In this document: piece by piece, positions 22,912 to 33,229 of the stretch | How positions within the stretch are numbered: the stretch's first letter is position 1 | How the letters are laid out: each line of letters begins with the position of its first letter | Origin: Spongilla lacustris | Taxonomy: Eukaryota; Porifera; Demospongiae; Spongillida; Spongillidae | Reading direction: 5' to 3' | Assembly (NCBI GenBank): GCA_949361645.1 | Contig: OX442418.1 | Coordinates: forward strand, 9,117,376-9,181,375 | DNA: 64,000 nucleotides | Notes under the pieces: model-generated | Databases searched by the model: none | What the model was told of the DNA's origin: nothing | Seen by the model: only the letters and a program-made list of their open reading frames with translations | Program-made: the position numbers and the translations under genes

Positions 22912-24926
22912 AGTGGAGTCCGTTAACAGCAATATTTGTCGAGATCGTTACAGGGTGGATAAAAGCTCCAAAACCGGTATACAAACTCTTTGGGACATAT
23001 CTATCGATATCAGAAGGGGTGCCACAAAATTGGGATGGTGCACTCTGGGAAATGATGTCTTGAAATGTGCCACGCCCTCTTTGACGGAACTCGATCTACG
23101 TGCATGTATTTTTTATAATACTCAAAATCACACATTGTCTTAGCGCTTTTTTCCACAACGAAGCAAATTATTCCGACAGCCATGCAACAATTTTCTATCG
23201 TAAATTACTATCTCCTCTGAGTCAGTAGACTCAGTACATGTAAGGTACACGTATCTTCAATGGTAAAATCAAAAATCAAACTAACCTACGTGGGGATCGA
23301 AGGATTGGACGACTTGCGTGATCTGTTTGAAAGGTGGCGGTGATCTCAGATGTCCAGAAGACTCGCTTCAGAGCAACGGATATGAAGTACACACAAGAAC
23401 ACCAGATTCAAATCACAGCTCACAGCCCATCGTGAAGTTTTTCTGATTCTTGCCAGAAAAAATCATATGGAAGGAATACTTTGCTAGTGTTCTATGATGG
23501 TTTTCAGGAACTCCTGAACGATGCCATGGCAAACAGGGATATTGAATCTGAGACAATTTCAATGACAAAATTAGTACAAGCAATCGATCGGAAATGATTG
23601 GGCCGAATATGGAATTCAATGGAAAATTTCCACCAGGATGTCTAGAATTCTCTTTACCAGCAAGACTAATAGCTCTTGTTGCGATGCTGCCGGCTAAATG
23701 GATGTAATGCGACAAAACCAAAATACTATGCTATCCGCTCAGCCATGCATGTCTTACAATTGCGCAGTTGTTATCACAGGGAACTACTGAAAGGCATGTG
23801 AAACATTGTCAGCCTCCACTACCATGCCCTGTTTGTTGGCCTTAATGTTCACACAGGAACCAGAAGAAGAAAAATGGTTAACACTACAATCTAGACATCA
23901 GTGTCAGATATCAATGTGCATGTCATTGATTTGGAGAACTCCCTTGCTATACAACAGTTTGCAAGCATTTTGAAGATGAAGGCTTACATGGTTTGCCCTC
24001 CAATTCAGAGGAAAGGTCTTTTCACAGTTGGAGCTATGGATAACATTGATCATAATCCTTTGTCTACATCATTCTTTTCATGGTACAAGAATAAATGTTT
24101 TTCAGTTACCTGTTCTAAAGCAGGACTATGCAGAGCAAGCTCATGTTGAACACAAGATGCAATTGTTCCAACAATAGTTTGCAAATCTGCATGTTGAGCT
24201 TTCCGGCTGTGCCTGAAATCAAGATTTCAGACGTTCTATTTGATTTACATGCAGAACTGAGCCATGCACCAAAGATAGAGAACAGGTGGATTGAGCATGC
24301 AATCCAGCTCATGCAGAAAGATGAATTACAAAAGAGTGACTCTGTTTCATGGGCAGCATATTTTGCATTTCGTCAGCCAGAGAGTCAGAGACTACTGATC
24401 CGACAGCCCTGATCTCCCTGTTGCCTTTGTTTAGCATGCAAGAAGGCAGTAACATTTGCAATGATTAAGCCATAGATTAATAAACTCCGAGATAGATCAC
24501 TGCACATCTAAATCCTGGGCAGATTCCTGTTACAGCTTTTGACCAACCTTTGTTTATATATAGCATAATTTGTGCAGTGCATGGCAATTTCCTGACATCT
24601 ATATGCATGGAGTGCTACATTATTCAGTTTGTGATGTTTGGTGGTCTGCATGCACATTGGAATGGCCTTGTGGAGCACATGCATGTACAATAGGGAGGCC
24701 TATGGCTGGACAAATGCTTTGTGATTAAATGACCTGAGCTAATTATTATGGTGCGTATATGTACGAATATACAATTGTTATCGATCCTGCTTTGCATGTC
24801 GACTCGGATAAGAGATTGTAAATGGCACCCCTTCTAGAATGGTTCTATACACTATAACAGATGTATTTATAAATTTTCACGCTTTTATCCACCGTGTAAC
24901 GATTTTTTACTTATGGGACTCCACTA
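22912..24926. mobile_element. TA-flanked 2-kb transposon with diverged terminal repeats
   Basis: GTGGAGTCCG..CGTTACAGGGTGGATAAAAG at the left and CTTTTATCCACCGTGTAACG..GGGACTCCAC at the right are inverted repeats of about 130 bp with TA on each side. The arms also share AGAAGGGGTGCCA further in. The right end stops about 33 bp beyond the stop codon of the Ig/FN3 gene. The inside carries a broken frame on the plus strand. Confidence 0.65.
23901..24415 (+). pseudogene. Broken transposon-associated reading frame
   Basis: Two frames joined by a shift near 24,085: GLFTVGAMDNIDHNP in the first, and VPEIKISDVLFDLHAELSHA and SWAAYFAFRQP in the second. The phrase V-A-DNIDHNP is one I recall from highly repeated uncharacterised frames of marine invertebrates and fish. 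I cannot name its superfamily or a catalytic motif here. It lies inside the TA-flanked element, so it is presumably that element's decayed protein. Confidence 0.4.
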
Positions 24927-24958
24927 ATAAAGTTCTGGAGCTCAGCGGATCAGCCGCG

Positions 24959-25891
24959 TCAAGTTGAGAATAGAACAATTAGTAAGTTCAGCATTAGATC
25001 CATCCTTACTTGCGGAAGTGCATGCGCTATGGATGTAGTATTAGATGGCGGCTCAGATGAATCAGCTGCCGCGGAGACCCCCGAAGGACGGCTTGCAATC
25101 GTCGGGCATGACGGTGAGGTGTAATTGGCAGCTAACATGTTTCCCTGTCCAACCACATTCACTGGTACCACAGAACATTCGTAAGTCACACCACATGCGG
25201 ACGTCAAGTTAGCTTGTAATTCTGTTGTGTTGAACGTCAATACATCTATCCCATTTTGGATGGTGACTATGAAGTAGTCAATGAAGTCATCCAAGGGTCC
25301 ATCCCAGGAGAACTGGAGGGTGTGGGGAGTGAGCTGTATCAGTTTGACGTCCTGTTGAATCAACGTTGGAGGATCTGCATGTGTGCATTGGAAATATTTT
25401 TTAATTCCGCCTCGAGTATACAATACAGTCATGTAACGTACCGAACACAAGTCCCATGACCAGGCTTTGGCTGTACGGTCCTCCGCTTCCGACGGACGCT
25501 CCACACTTCACGGCTGCCATGTTGTAGTAGCTTACTGAAGGGACCTCTAGAGTGCCAATCCTCAAAGATGCATTCACGACGTAAGGTGATGAAGCTGTAA
25601 CACCTAGCTGTGAGTCTTGGTACGACAGCAGATTATTGTTGATATACCATTCGAAACTTGCACCCCCGGTGTCGACTAAGCACGTGAAGTGAATCGGAGG
25701 ATGCAATGTGGCATCCACCACTACAATAGTATTGTTGTACAGACGTTGGTCTGCTTGAATGACGTAGGTAACTTCCTCTGTGGAGTGCAAATGCGCACGC
25801 GCACGTATACATTAATAAACACGAGCGCTAGCTTACCTGTTGTTCGGCGCGCAACAAGCAGCAATACGGATGCTACAATAATGAACAGCAT
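24959..25891 (-). CDS. Small secreted or membrane-anchored Ig/FN3 protein
   Basis: Exons 25891-25837, 25777-25442 and 25374 onward, with GT-AG introns in matching phase. Exon 1 encodes a signal peptide (MLFIIVASVLLLVARR). Exon 2 is an Ig-like domain with HFTCLVD and YYNMAAVKCG as the paired cysteines and FEWYI as the core tryptophan. Exon 3 is a fibronectin type III-like domain (LQFSWDGPLDD, YFIVTIQNG, TYECSVVPVN), then a Ser/Thr/Pro-rich stretch. At 25,010 there is a good donor (CAA/GTAAGG). If it is used, the 3' exons are missing from view. If not, the frame reads on 16 codons (DLMLNLLIVLFST) to a stop at 24,959, giving 268 residues and a short hydrophobic tail compatible with a lipid anchor. 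A transposon starts 33 bp further on and may have removed the original 3' end. The likely role is cell-surface adhesion or recognition. Confidence 0.75.
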
Positions 25892-25899
25892 TTCTACTG

Positions 25900-27060
25900 C
25901 ACTGGATAACAAAGTGAATGCAAACTATAAATACTTCATGCCTTGTGTCATATGACGTCATGTTACTAAAAATATAGACATATATCAGGACACACGGTAG
26001 TGGGTCCTATGTAGGATTGGCTTACATGTACACGGCTGTTTGCAATCGATAGCCCACTGAGTTTAAACAATGCCCGCCGGCCGTTACATGTACATGTAGG
26101 CGATGTAGCATGTGACTTATCGATCTTCCGCGGGGTGTATGACTAAACATGGCATTCATACCTAGTGTAATTGATCATGACCTTATAGAGAGGTGCACGT
26201 ACATCTATTTATAAATGTTGTGTTCCCTCATCATATGACGGATGTTATTGAAAAGTAGAATGCAAATATGAAATAACGCGATAGTCGGACCATGCCACGC
26301 CTAAAATAACTAGTACAGTACTTAGCTGTTACAATAATTTACTTACTTCTAACCCCCAATTGCAAATATTTTCACACAACTTTTGAAGAACCCTTACAAC
26401 CCAGTACTATACTGATTCTGACTATGCTGATGTGTATGTGACATTTATGTGCTGCATACATGCCGGCTACAACTAGAAGGAAACGAATAACAATGTAGCA
26501 TGTGTTAACTAATCGTGAATTGTACAACTGAGTGCACAAAAAGGGCATGACTGATATGGTAGACACGTACACATAGTTCACGTGCATTGCACATGCAGCA
26601 TTACATCATTTATACTATTAATAGATATACGCTGATTACGTATTTAATATGCAAGTTTAATGCCTCTCAACCGTACCCGTGCATTTTACCAATTGCAAGA
26701 TTCCATTTTCTCTGGTCAATCGTGCATGGAAAGCTATAGGTCCATAAAGTGTATCTGCTTAGTGTGCATGCATGGTATGATAATATACCTAACATAATTA
26801 CCATGCATATGCATGGTTGTTTGAGTCAGAAAAAAGACTCAGAATTTATTTAGTAACTAAAGTTTATAATTAAAGCTGCATGCTTGACGATTGCTGAATA
26901 TCCGCACTAACAAGTTACGAGTGCCGAAAGGAATTTCAGTGTAATTAATACTGTTAGTCTAGGCATGCAACTGTTGCACTGTAATTGCGCAATTTATTCA
27001 GTGCACAATAAAATGACAGCTATACAATAGCTAGATACTCAAACAGCGATGCGAGCTAAA
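25900..27060. promoter_or_regulatory. Head-to-head intergenic region between the Ig/FN3 and TRAF genes
   Basis: About 1.18 kb separate the divergent first exons. No open frame is supportable. The stretch should hold both promoters, but I see no decisive TATA box. It contains several TACATGTAC palindromes, which are common throughout the window. Confidence 0.4.
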
Positions 27061-27068
27061 TCCAAATC

Positions 27069-28479
27069 ATGGAGAGCTTATCTTGTGTCTTATGTAAGAA
27101 TTACCTGACATGTGACCCGTGGCAAGCTCCGTGCGGGCACCATCTGTGTGGAGCATGCTACCAAGAGCAAAAGACGTAAGTAGAACGCAGAGCGAAGCTG
27201 CCAGATTACTAAATAGATGCGTACGCGTGCACGTGCTACGTTGGATGACAGCTTTAATTTAAATCGAGGTATTAAAATGACCGGCCTACACCAATGACAA
27301 TGTATATCCTCTCCTACATTTACATGTACAGGTGTAGTACTAACCCTAAAGACGACAACACGCTTGTCTGCATGTGCACGGAATGCCAATCACGAATTGA
27401 TATAGCAGAGGTACGCAACATACGTAATATATTTACGTGCATGAAAATGCACAGCAAAAACAGTTTGGTGTATTTCACTCAAAACGGCAAACTACATCAC
27501 TCTGAATCAGGATTCTGAGTGATATAGTTTGCGTTTTGAGTGAAATACACTAAAAAAATTTTGCTGTGTGTCGCTTATCATATGTGCATGTAGTGCTTTC
27601 GTGATAAGGCAGTTGAAAGAGAATTAAACAACACTGTTGTCCCTTGTACATGTCAAGGATGTCGTTGGAAAGGAGAAGGGAAGTATGTAAAGGTAAGCGA
27701 GCTCTAGATTTGGACTTTTAAATGTTTCAACCTTTGTCTTGCCATGTCAGGATCACATGATCAGCTGTACCTTTGCCCCCAAGACGAATAGCTCGAGTTC
27801 CCCTAACGGATTCAGTAATGCTCTGGTCCAAACCATAAGTGCACAACTCCGCAGTACTCAGGATAGGGTATCATTTATATCACATGAACTGGAGACCCTC
27901 AAGCTAGAGATGTCCAGTAGGATACAACCATTAGCAGATTCATTGTCCAAAATAAGCTCCAATGTTCAAAGCCTACAACAAAACTTTGAGGAAATGTCCT
28001 TATTGATACAAACACTTCAAGCCACTAGCTACAATGGAGTGTACATATGGAAAATCCCTGATGTCAGAAGGAGGAGACAGGATGCAAGAACTGGCAGGAT
28101 AGTGTCCCTCTACTCTGCTCCATTCTACACCAGCAGACATGGCTACAAGATGTGCCTCCGTGTGTACCTGAATGGAGATGGGAGTGGCAAAGAGACACAC
28201 CTCTCATTCTTCCTGACCCTCATGAAGGGGGAGTATGATGCGTGGCCCTTCTCCCAGCAAGTGACCTTGATGCTTCTTGACCAGGACAAGAGGAAACATG
28301 TGGTCCAATCATTTCGTCCAGAACCAAGCAGCTCTTCATTCCAAAGACCAAAGGATGACATGAATGTGGCTTCAGGATGTCCCAGATTTGCTCCTCTGAA
28401 TGTGTTTGATAACTCCTCTTATGTTAGGGATGACACCATGTTCTTTAAGTGTGTCATTGACACCACTGGATTAGATTGA
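27069..28479 (+). CDS. TRAF-like RING/zinc-finger/TRAF-C protein, four exons
   Basis: Exons 27069-27175, 27332-27410, 27594-27692 and 27751-28479 join in phase to 337 codons plus TGA. Residues 1-62 form a RING finger (CVLCKNY, PCGHHLCGACY, CTEC). Residues 63-95 hold a TRAF-type zinc finger start (CFRDKAVEREL, CTCQGCRWKG) continuing into DHMISC. Then comes a coiled coil with heptads around LRSTQDRVSFISHELETLKL to LQQNFEEM. Residues about 185-337 are the TRAF-C/MATH domain (YNGVYIWKIPD, YKMCLRVYLNG, SFFLTLMKGEYDAWPF, VQSFRPEP, CPRFAPL). TRAFs are cytosolic adaptors and ubiquitin ligases that bind trimeric receptors. Human TRAFs are about 400-560 residues and carry more zinc fingers, so this one is short. 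Intact, unlike its paralogue at 62.6 kb. Confidence 0.93.
27449..27570. mobile_element. Intronic hairpin in the TRAF gene
   Basis: CACAGCAAAAACAG..GTATTTCACTCAAAACG.CAAACTA.ATCACTC pairs with its reverse complement across a centre near GAATCAGGATTC, spanning about 120 bp in the intron between exons 2 and 3. It has the form of a foldback MITE. No target duplication is obvious. Confidence 0.7.
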
Positions 28480-28978
28480 TTATGGTTCCTTTTTTTTAGG
28501 CAGTGCACACATATTGATGCATGTGTGTATGGGAATATTTTGTTATTATTAAAGCATGTGATTAATGGTTTGCCTCTAATAATGGTAGATCACAAATTGT
28601 ATTGGACAACCAAGTATTTTCAACCAGAACATGAAGTACAGAGTTAATTGACACTTATTTATATACAGGTGTAGTGGCACATGTACACATGACAATAATG
28701 TGTTTGTTATAAAATTATAAAGTAACAATTCATTCGATTGTGTTGTGTCCTGAGTCATTGCATTGCATCATTACCTTCTTATATATGCATAGTGCTTGAA
28801 GTACACCTATAGGTAGTAGACTGGAAGGAACATGTACAGGTACATTTATCTGCGTTCAATTTAACAAGAGAATCCTTTTAAAAATTGAATTTACAATCCA
28901 TATGATATTTTGAAGTACAGCGATGTGTATTATTTGTGTATGATCACTGTCTTGTTGCATGTACATGGTACTATTTTT

Positions 28979-28980
<2 letters not shown>
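28480..28980 (+). other. 3' flank of the TRAF gene, repeated inverted at 41.15-41.4 kb
   Basis: The stretch 28,665-28,925 matches 41,160-41,395 in reverse orientation. Shared blocks include ACACAATCGAATGAAT, AACAAACACATTATTGTCAT and CTTCAAAATATCATATGGATTG. There is no gene in this interval apart from probable 3' UTR. Confidence 0.65.
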
Positions 28981-29013
<33 letters not shown>

Positions 29014-29014
29014 T
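28981..29014. repeat. (ATT)n microsatellite, 3' border of copy A1
   Basis: Uninterrupted ATT triplets, which read as (TAA)n in the coding sense of the neighbouring minus-strand retrotransposon. Confidence 0.95.
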
Positions 29015-31225
29015 ATTTTTTTATTTTTTTTACATGTAATTATTTTTTAATTATTAAAATAAAAGCATCATACGGCAAATACAGCAGCAGTATTAGTTAT
29101 TACATATCATTAGACTACATGTAAACTATGTATGTACTGTATGTACAGTTCCACTCTAAAGCTACACTCTTTAACCTGGAACGCATCTTCTAGACAGGAT
29201 TGCCCTAGCTACTGACCTCACTAATGAAGTATTCAACCGCCCATAAATCTCTGTCAGGACCTTTGCCTTGGGGCAGTGCAGGGAGATTGAGAGGATGGAA
29301 GCTAGTCTAGCGAAGGTGTTCTGGGCCTCTTTACCCCAGTTCCCATACGATTCCACTGCCAGAGGAACGCATACCCACCCTAGCTCCTGACACTTCGGGT
29401 CATTGGAAGAGTGCTTTCGGCACTCTGCTTTGTGAGCTGCAACACCTGCTGAATTACACGCGTCATGCAAAGTGGCAGGAGTGAGTGGGGAGGTAACAGT
29501 AACATCGAAGGCTGCTGGCTTCGCCCTTTCCCATGCATCGACTAGCACATCAGCTGGACGGGAGTTACTCTGGACTCTTGAAAGGCCTTGACCAACCTCC
29601 ACTCTTACAGATAGGTGAGCACGACGACAAAACTCTGCAAAGATGTTTTGCAGGCGATTGTGTCTGATGACAACGTCCCCACCATGTCTGCATGATACCG
29701 CATGATGTCCGAGAGGATCCAAAGTGATATCGGGGCAGAATGGGCACACTGATTGAATAGAAGAGTTCATACCTAGCCACCACAACACTGCAATTTGGTA
29801 CTCGGCAGGATCAAGATGCAAGCCCAAACCCACCGAGGGGACAACTGAAAGCCAAGAACTGGCATGAGGAGCAGAGGCAGAGAGAAGTCGTGCCTTATTG
29901 GCAGGAGAGGAAGTCATCAAGATAGACTGAAAAAGATGATCATCCAACTTCTTGCACAAGGCATGCTGGGACAGAGGAGAGGACAAAACAGACTCCACTG
30001 TGATGACCTCTGCAGGGGACACAAGGCTGTTGAACTTCGAAATAGCGCTCAACAAGTGGCGATTACTAGCACTACCAAAACCTGAAGAAGACAATGATGA
30101 GATGAAGGCAGCACATGAGTGGTAGGATAAAGAACGAAAGCCAAGTCCTCCAAAGCTAAGGCTAAGTTGCGCTTGCTTCCAGTGATCGTCTGCGATGTCA
30201 GCTGCTATGCAAATAGAGAAACAACGTCTTACCTCCTCATCAAAGAACTTCAGGGACTCACATGAGAGGCTAGGCGGAGTGGTTCTGGCTAAATGCACTA
30301 ATTTACAATAACTACCACAAATGCGAAGAAGAGAAGCTGCAACATGAAGGTCAGCGTCAGCCACCTCTACTAGGGCAGTGAGCAGCACCTTAGCCTTGGA
30401 ACATTTCTCAGCAATGAAGTGAGAGCAATGCAAATAGTCACCTATCGGTACCCCAAGGATCTCTAAGTTAGGCAAAAGAGATGACTTCACAGCTGGTGGA
30501 AACAAATGGTTGCCTTGGGGACTGAAAACTTCACATTTAGAGAAATTGATGACAATGCCAATATGAGGTCCCAGTTCTTCAATAAGATGCAAAGCACGTA
30601 GGACTGCAGACCTTTTACCTGCAAGCACACCATCATCTAGGTACCATGCCTGAAGCAGAAGTTGTAAACATTCATCATCCGCATCAATGGTAGAAATGAG
30701 CTTCTGGAGAACAAGAGCAAACAGCATGGGCCCTAGCGGGTCCCCTTGTTGAACTCCAGATTGTGAACTTAAATGGCCCATGGGATGCCACAATTCTGGG
30801 TGAGAGCCATAACACCAAGACACCCAGGGCAGGATTTCAGGGAAAAAAGCTGAGCATTCATCAAGGACTGCCTGTCTAGAAACTAGGTTGAATGCATTTG
30901 TCATGTCCACTTTAAATATGACAAAATCCTCATCCTGCATCCAATGCTCTTCAATGCAATTTCGTAAACTATGGACAATCTTCTCAGCCCCTGCCCTGCA
31001 GGCCACTCCAAACTGTAGTGGCTGGAAAAAACTTGAAATCTTCTCCTTGAGAGAGGCACAAATGCACTTTCCAGCCAATCTTCTCAGGGATTCTCCCACA
31101 ACGATTGGTCTGATATCTGGAGGAGAACCTTCCTTGTCCTTGTTTAGGGCTATTAGCCTACCACCAGCCATGAATTTAGATACTGCTTGAGGAGCCTTTC
31201 CTGACACTAAGAGGTTCACCACATC
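29015..31225 (-). mobile_element. RLE-type non-LTR retrotransposon copy A1, 5'-truncated
   Basis: About 2.2 kb lying between two ATT/TTA microsatellites, with a 3' UTR of about 155 bp and one long open frame. The upstream boundary falls directly in the (TAA)n tract, where a TAA stop precedes the frame. There is no poly-A; the tail is the TAA repeat. It is the longest family A copy and has the best-preserved reverse transcriptase. Confidence 0.9.
29171..31222 (-). CDS. Reverse transcriptase / restriction-like endonuclease polyprotein, N-terminally truncated (A1)
   Basis: About 683 codons without a stop. RT motifs are in order: RPIVVGESLRRLAGK, FKVDMTNAFN (motif A), GVQQGDPLGPMLF (motif B), YLDDGVLAG (catalytic) and LGVPIG. 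Then follow a thumb-like region, a zinc knuckle CPFCPD..GHHAVSC, an RHN motif, and the endonuclease core RPADVLVDAW..KPAAFDVTVTSP. The C-terminus carries PLAVESYGNWG and LVRSVARAIL. This domain order is that of site-specific RLE elements (R2, R4/Dong, NeSL, HERO groups). The N-terminal DNA-binding fingers of such elements are missing, because the copy starts just before RT and has no proper ATG. It is therefore a dead-on-arrival copy, but its catalytic residues appear complete. Confidence 0.92.
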   Translation of the reverse strand: MVNLLVSGKAPQAVSKFMAGGRLIALNKDKEGSPPDIRPIVVGESLRRLAGKCICASLKEKISSFFQPLQFGVACRAGAEKIVHSLRNCIEEHWMQDEDFVIFKVDMTNAFNLVSRQAVLDECSAFFPEILPWVSWCYGSHPELWHPMGHLSSQSGVQQGDPLGPMLFALVLQKLISTIDADDECLQLLLQAWYLDDGVLAGKRSAVLRALHLIEELGPHIGIVINFSKCEVFSPQGNHLFPPAVKSSLLPNLEILGVPIGDYLHCSHFIAEKCSKAKVLLTALVEVADADLHVAASLLRICGSYCKLVHLARTTPPSLSCESLKFFDEEVRRCFSICIAADIADDHWKQAQLSLSFGGLGFRSLSYHSCAAFISSLSSSGFGSASNRHLLSAISKFNSLVSPAEVITVESVLSSPLSQHALCKKLDDHLFQSILMTSSPANKARLLSASAPHASSWLSVVPSVGLGLHLDPAEYQIAVLWWLGMNSSIQSVCPFCPDITLDPLGHHAVSCRHGGDVVIRHNRLQNIFAEFCRRAHLSVRVEVGQGLSRVQSNSRPADVLVDAWERAKPAAFDVTVTSPLTPATLHDACNSAGVAAHKAECRKHSSNDPKCQELGWVCVPLAVESYGNWGKEAQNTFARLASILSISLHCPKAKVLTEIYGRLNTSLVRSVARAILSRRCVPG

Positions 31226-31237
31226 TTATTATTATTA

Positions 31238-31300
<63 letters not shown>

Positions 31301-31303
31301 TTT
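31226..31303. repeat. (ATT)n to (TTTA)n microsatellite
   Basis: ATT triplets at 31,226-31,253 grade into TTTA tetramers up to 31,302, at the 5' junction of copy A1. Confidence 0.95.
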
Positions 31304-31515
31304 TAATAATATAAACTAACATATATGGCTAACAACAACACAACCTAACATATACAATGTACTGGCACACTAACACACTCGATCACTCACACACAGAACT
31401 AAAAGTCATCTAAACCATCAAAGGAACTTAATGTTCCCAAGACGGAGGTGAAATTTCCTCTCTGGATTGCCACAGAAAGGCGCTGGAGTAAGAATTGGTA
31501 GGATTGTGAGTCTCC
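31304..31515 (-). mobile_element. 3'-terminal fragment of a retrotransposon, family C, copy 1
   Basis: About 200 bp nearly identical to 44,328-44,489. The minus strand reads SYSSAFLWQSREEISPPSWE then a stop, followed by a short 3' UTR that ends at the repeat tract. It looks like the last codons and tail of another element type. The domain is too short to classify. Confidence 0.6.
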
Positions 31516-33151
31516 AGTGGTTTTGTTATTTTATATTTAAAAAACTTTATTTTGATTTTATGATACTACATACACAAATACACTGATATATAAACATATT
31601 GATCACAAAGAAAAAAGTTAAACACCTAGCCTACCTACAAAAGTGTCAATTAACTATCTCTCGCCCCATAATGGACCTAGCCACTGACCTTACCAGAGAG
31701 ATGCTGAGGTGACCATAAATGTCTCTGACAACAGTAGACTTCGGTCGACCCTGATGCAGGGCCAGCAAAGTGGTCAAGCGAGAAAAAACGCCTTGTGCCT
31801 CTCTTCCCCAATTGCCAAATATTTCCACTGCAAGAGGAATGCACGACCATCCGAGTGCTTGGCACCTAGCATCATTAGCTGCATGCTTCCTTGTCTCAGC
31901 AGCCAAGGCTGCAGCTCCTTCATTGATGCTGGCCTCATTCAGGGTGACCGTGGTAAGAGGAGAGGTAACAGTGACGTCAAAGGCAGCTGGCTTAGCCCTA
32001 TCCCATCCATCAACCAGCACATCAGCAGGTCGTGTGTAATTGTGTGTTCCCAAGAGCCCTCTACCAACCTCAATTCGTACAGATAAGTGGGCACGACTGC
32101 AAAAGTCAGCAATGATCTTTCGCAGGCGGTTGTGTCTAATGACCACATCACCCCCATGTCTGCACGAAACTGCATGATGGCCAAGTGGGTCCAAAGCAGT
32201 GTCTGGACAGAAAGGGCAAGAGGCTCTAGCAGTAGAGTTCATGCCAAGCCACCATTTCACTGCTGTATGGAATTCAGAAGAGTCAAGATGCAATCCAAGA
32301 CCCACAGAAGGAACAACTGACAACCAAGAGCTAGCATGAGCAGCAGAAGAAGAAAGAAGACGTGCCTTGTTAGCAGGAGAAGAGGTCATCATAATTGAGT
32401 GAAAAAGATGACTGTCTAATTTCCTGGACAAGGCATGCTGGGAAGGAGGAGAGGATAAAGTAGCTTCTGAAGTGATGACATCACTAGTGGATACAAGAGT
32501 GTTGAACCTTGAAATAGCACTCACTAAATGCCTGTTGCTAGCCCTACCGATACCTGAGCAAGATAAAGAAGAGATGAAAGCAGCACAGCCATGGTGAGAA
32601 AGAGACCGAAATCCTAAACCTCCAAAACTCAGGCTAAGTCGTGCTTGCTGCCAATGAACATCAGGAATGTCGACTGCCAAGCATGAGGAGAAGCAAATCC
32701 TTACCTCTTCATCAAAGGACTGTAGGGAGTCAGCGGAAATACTTGGAGGAGTGGTTCTTGCTAAGTGAACAAGTTTGCAGAAACTGCCACATATCCTAAG
32801 GAGAGATGTTGCCACATGGAGATCCGCTGCAGCTACATCCACCAAAGCTGATAGTAACCCCTTAGCTTGGGAAACTTTCTCACAAATGAAATGGGTGCAA
32901 TGTAGGTAATCACCTATTGGAGCCCCAAGTATGTCAAGGTTAGGCAGGAGTGAACTTCTCACAGAAGGAGGGAAAGCAGTGTTGCCCATCCTACCAAACA
33001 ATTCACATTTGGTCAAATTGATATGGATACCCAGAGCAGGGCCCAACTCCTCTAACAGATGCACTGCTCGAAGCACTGCAGGACGGCTACCTGCAAGAAC
33101 CCCATCATCGAGGTACCAGGCCTGTAGCAGTAAGCTAAAACAATCATCATC

Positions 33152-33153
<2 letters not shown>
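31516..33153 (-). mobile_element. RLE-type retrotransposon copy A2, 5'-truncated
   Basis: It starts inside the RT palm, directly joined to an ATT microsatellite at 33,154. The 3' UTR is about 130 bp, ending in an A/T-rich tail near 31,520 beside the family C fragment. It carries the same lineage of protein as A1. Confidence 0.88.
31646..33153 (-). CDS. Truncated RT / restriction-like endonuclease protein (A2)
   Basis: The frame enters from the microsatellite, where it reads as poly-Ile, and continues with AWYLDDGVLAG, the RT catalytic motif. It then has LGAPIGDYLH, the zinc knuckle CPFCPDTALDPLGHHAVSC, the endonuclease core RPADVLVDGW..KPAAFDVTVTSP, PLAVEIFGNWG and a C-terminal LVRSVARSIM. 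Fingers and motifs A and B of RT are missing. It is very similar to A1 over the shared part. No internal stop disrupts the remaining 500 codons, so the insertion is probably not ancient. Confidence 0.9.
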
Positions 33154-33209
<56 letters not shown>

Positions 33210-33229
33210 TTATTATTATTATTATTATT
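33154..33229. repeat. (ATT)n microsatellite between oppositely oriented copies
   Basis: About 76 bp of ATT triplets with one TTTT interruption near 33,208. It separates minus-strand A2 from plus-strand B1, which both run into it in open frame. Confidence 0.95.
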
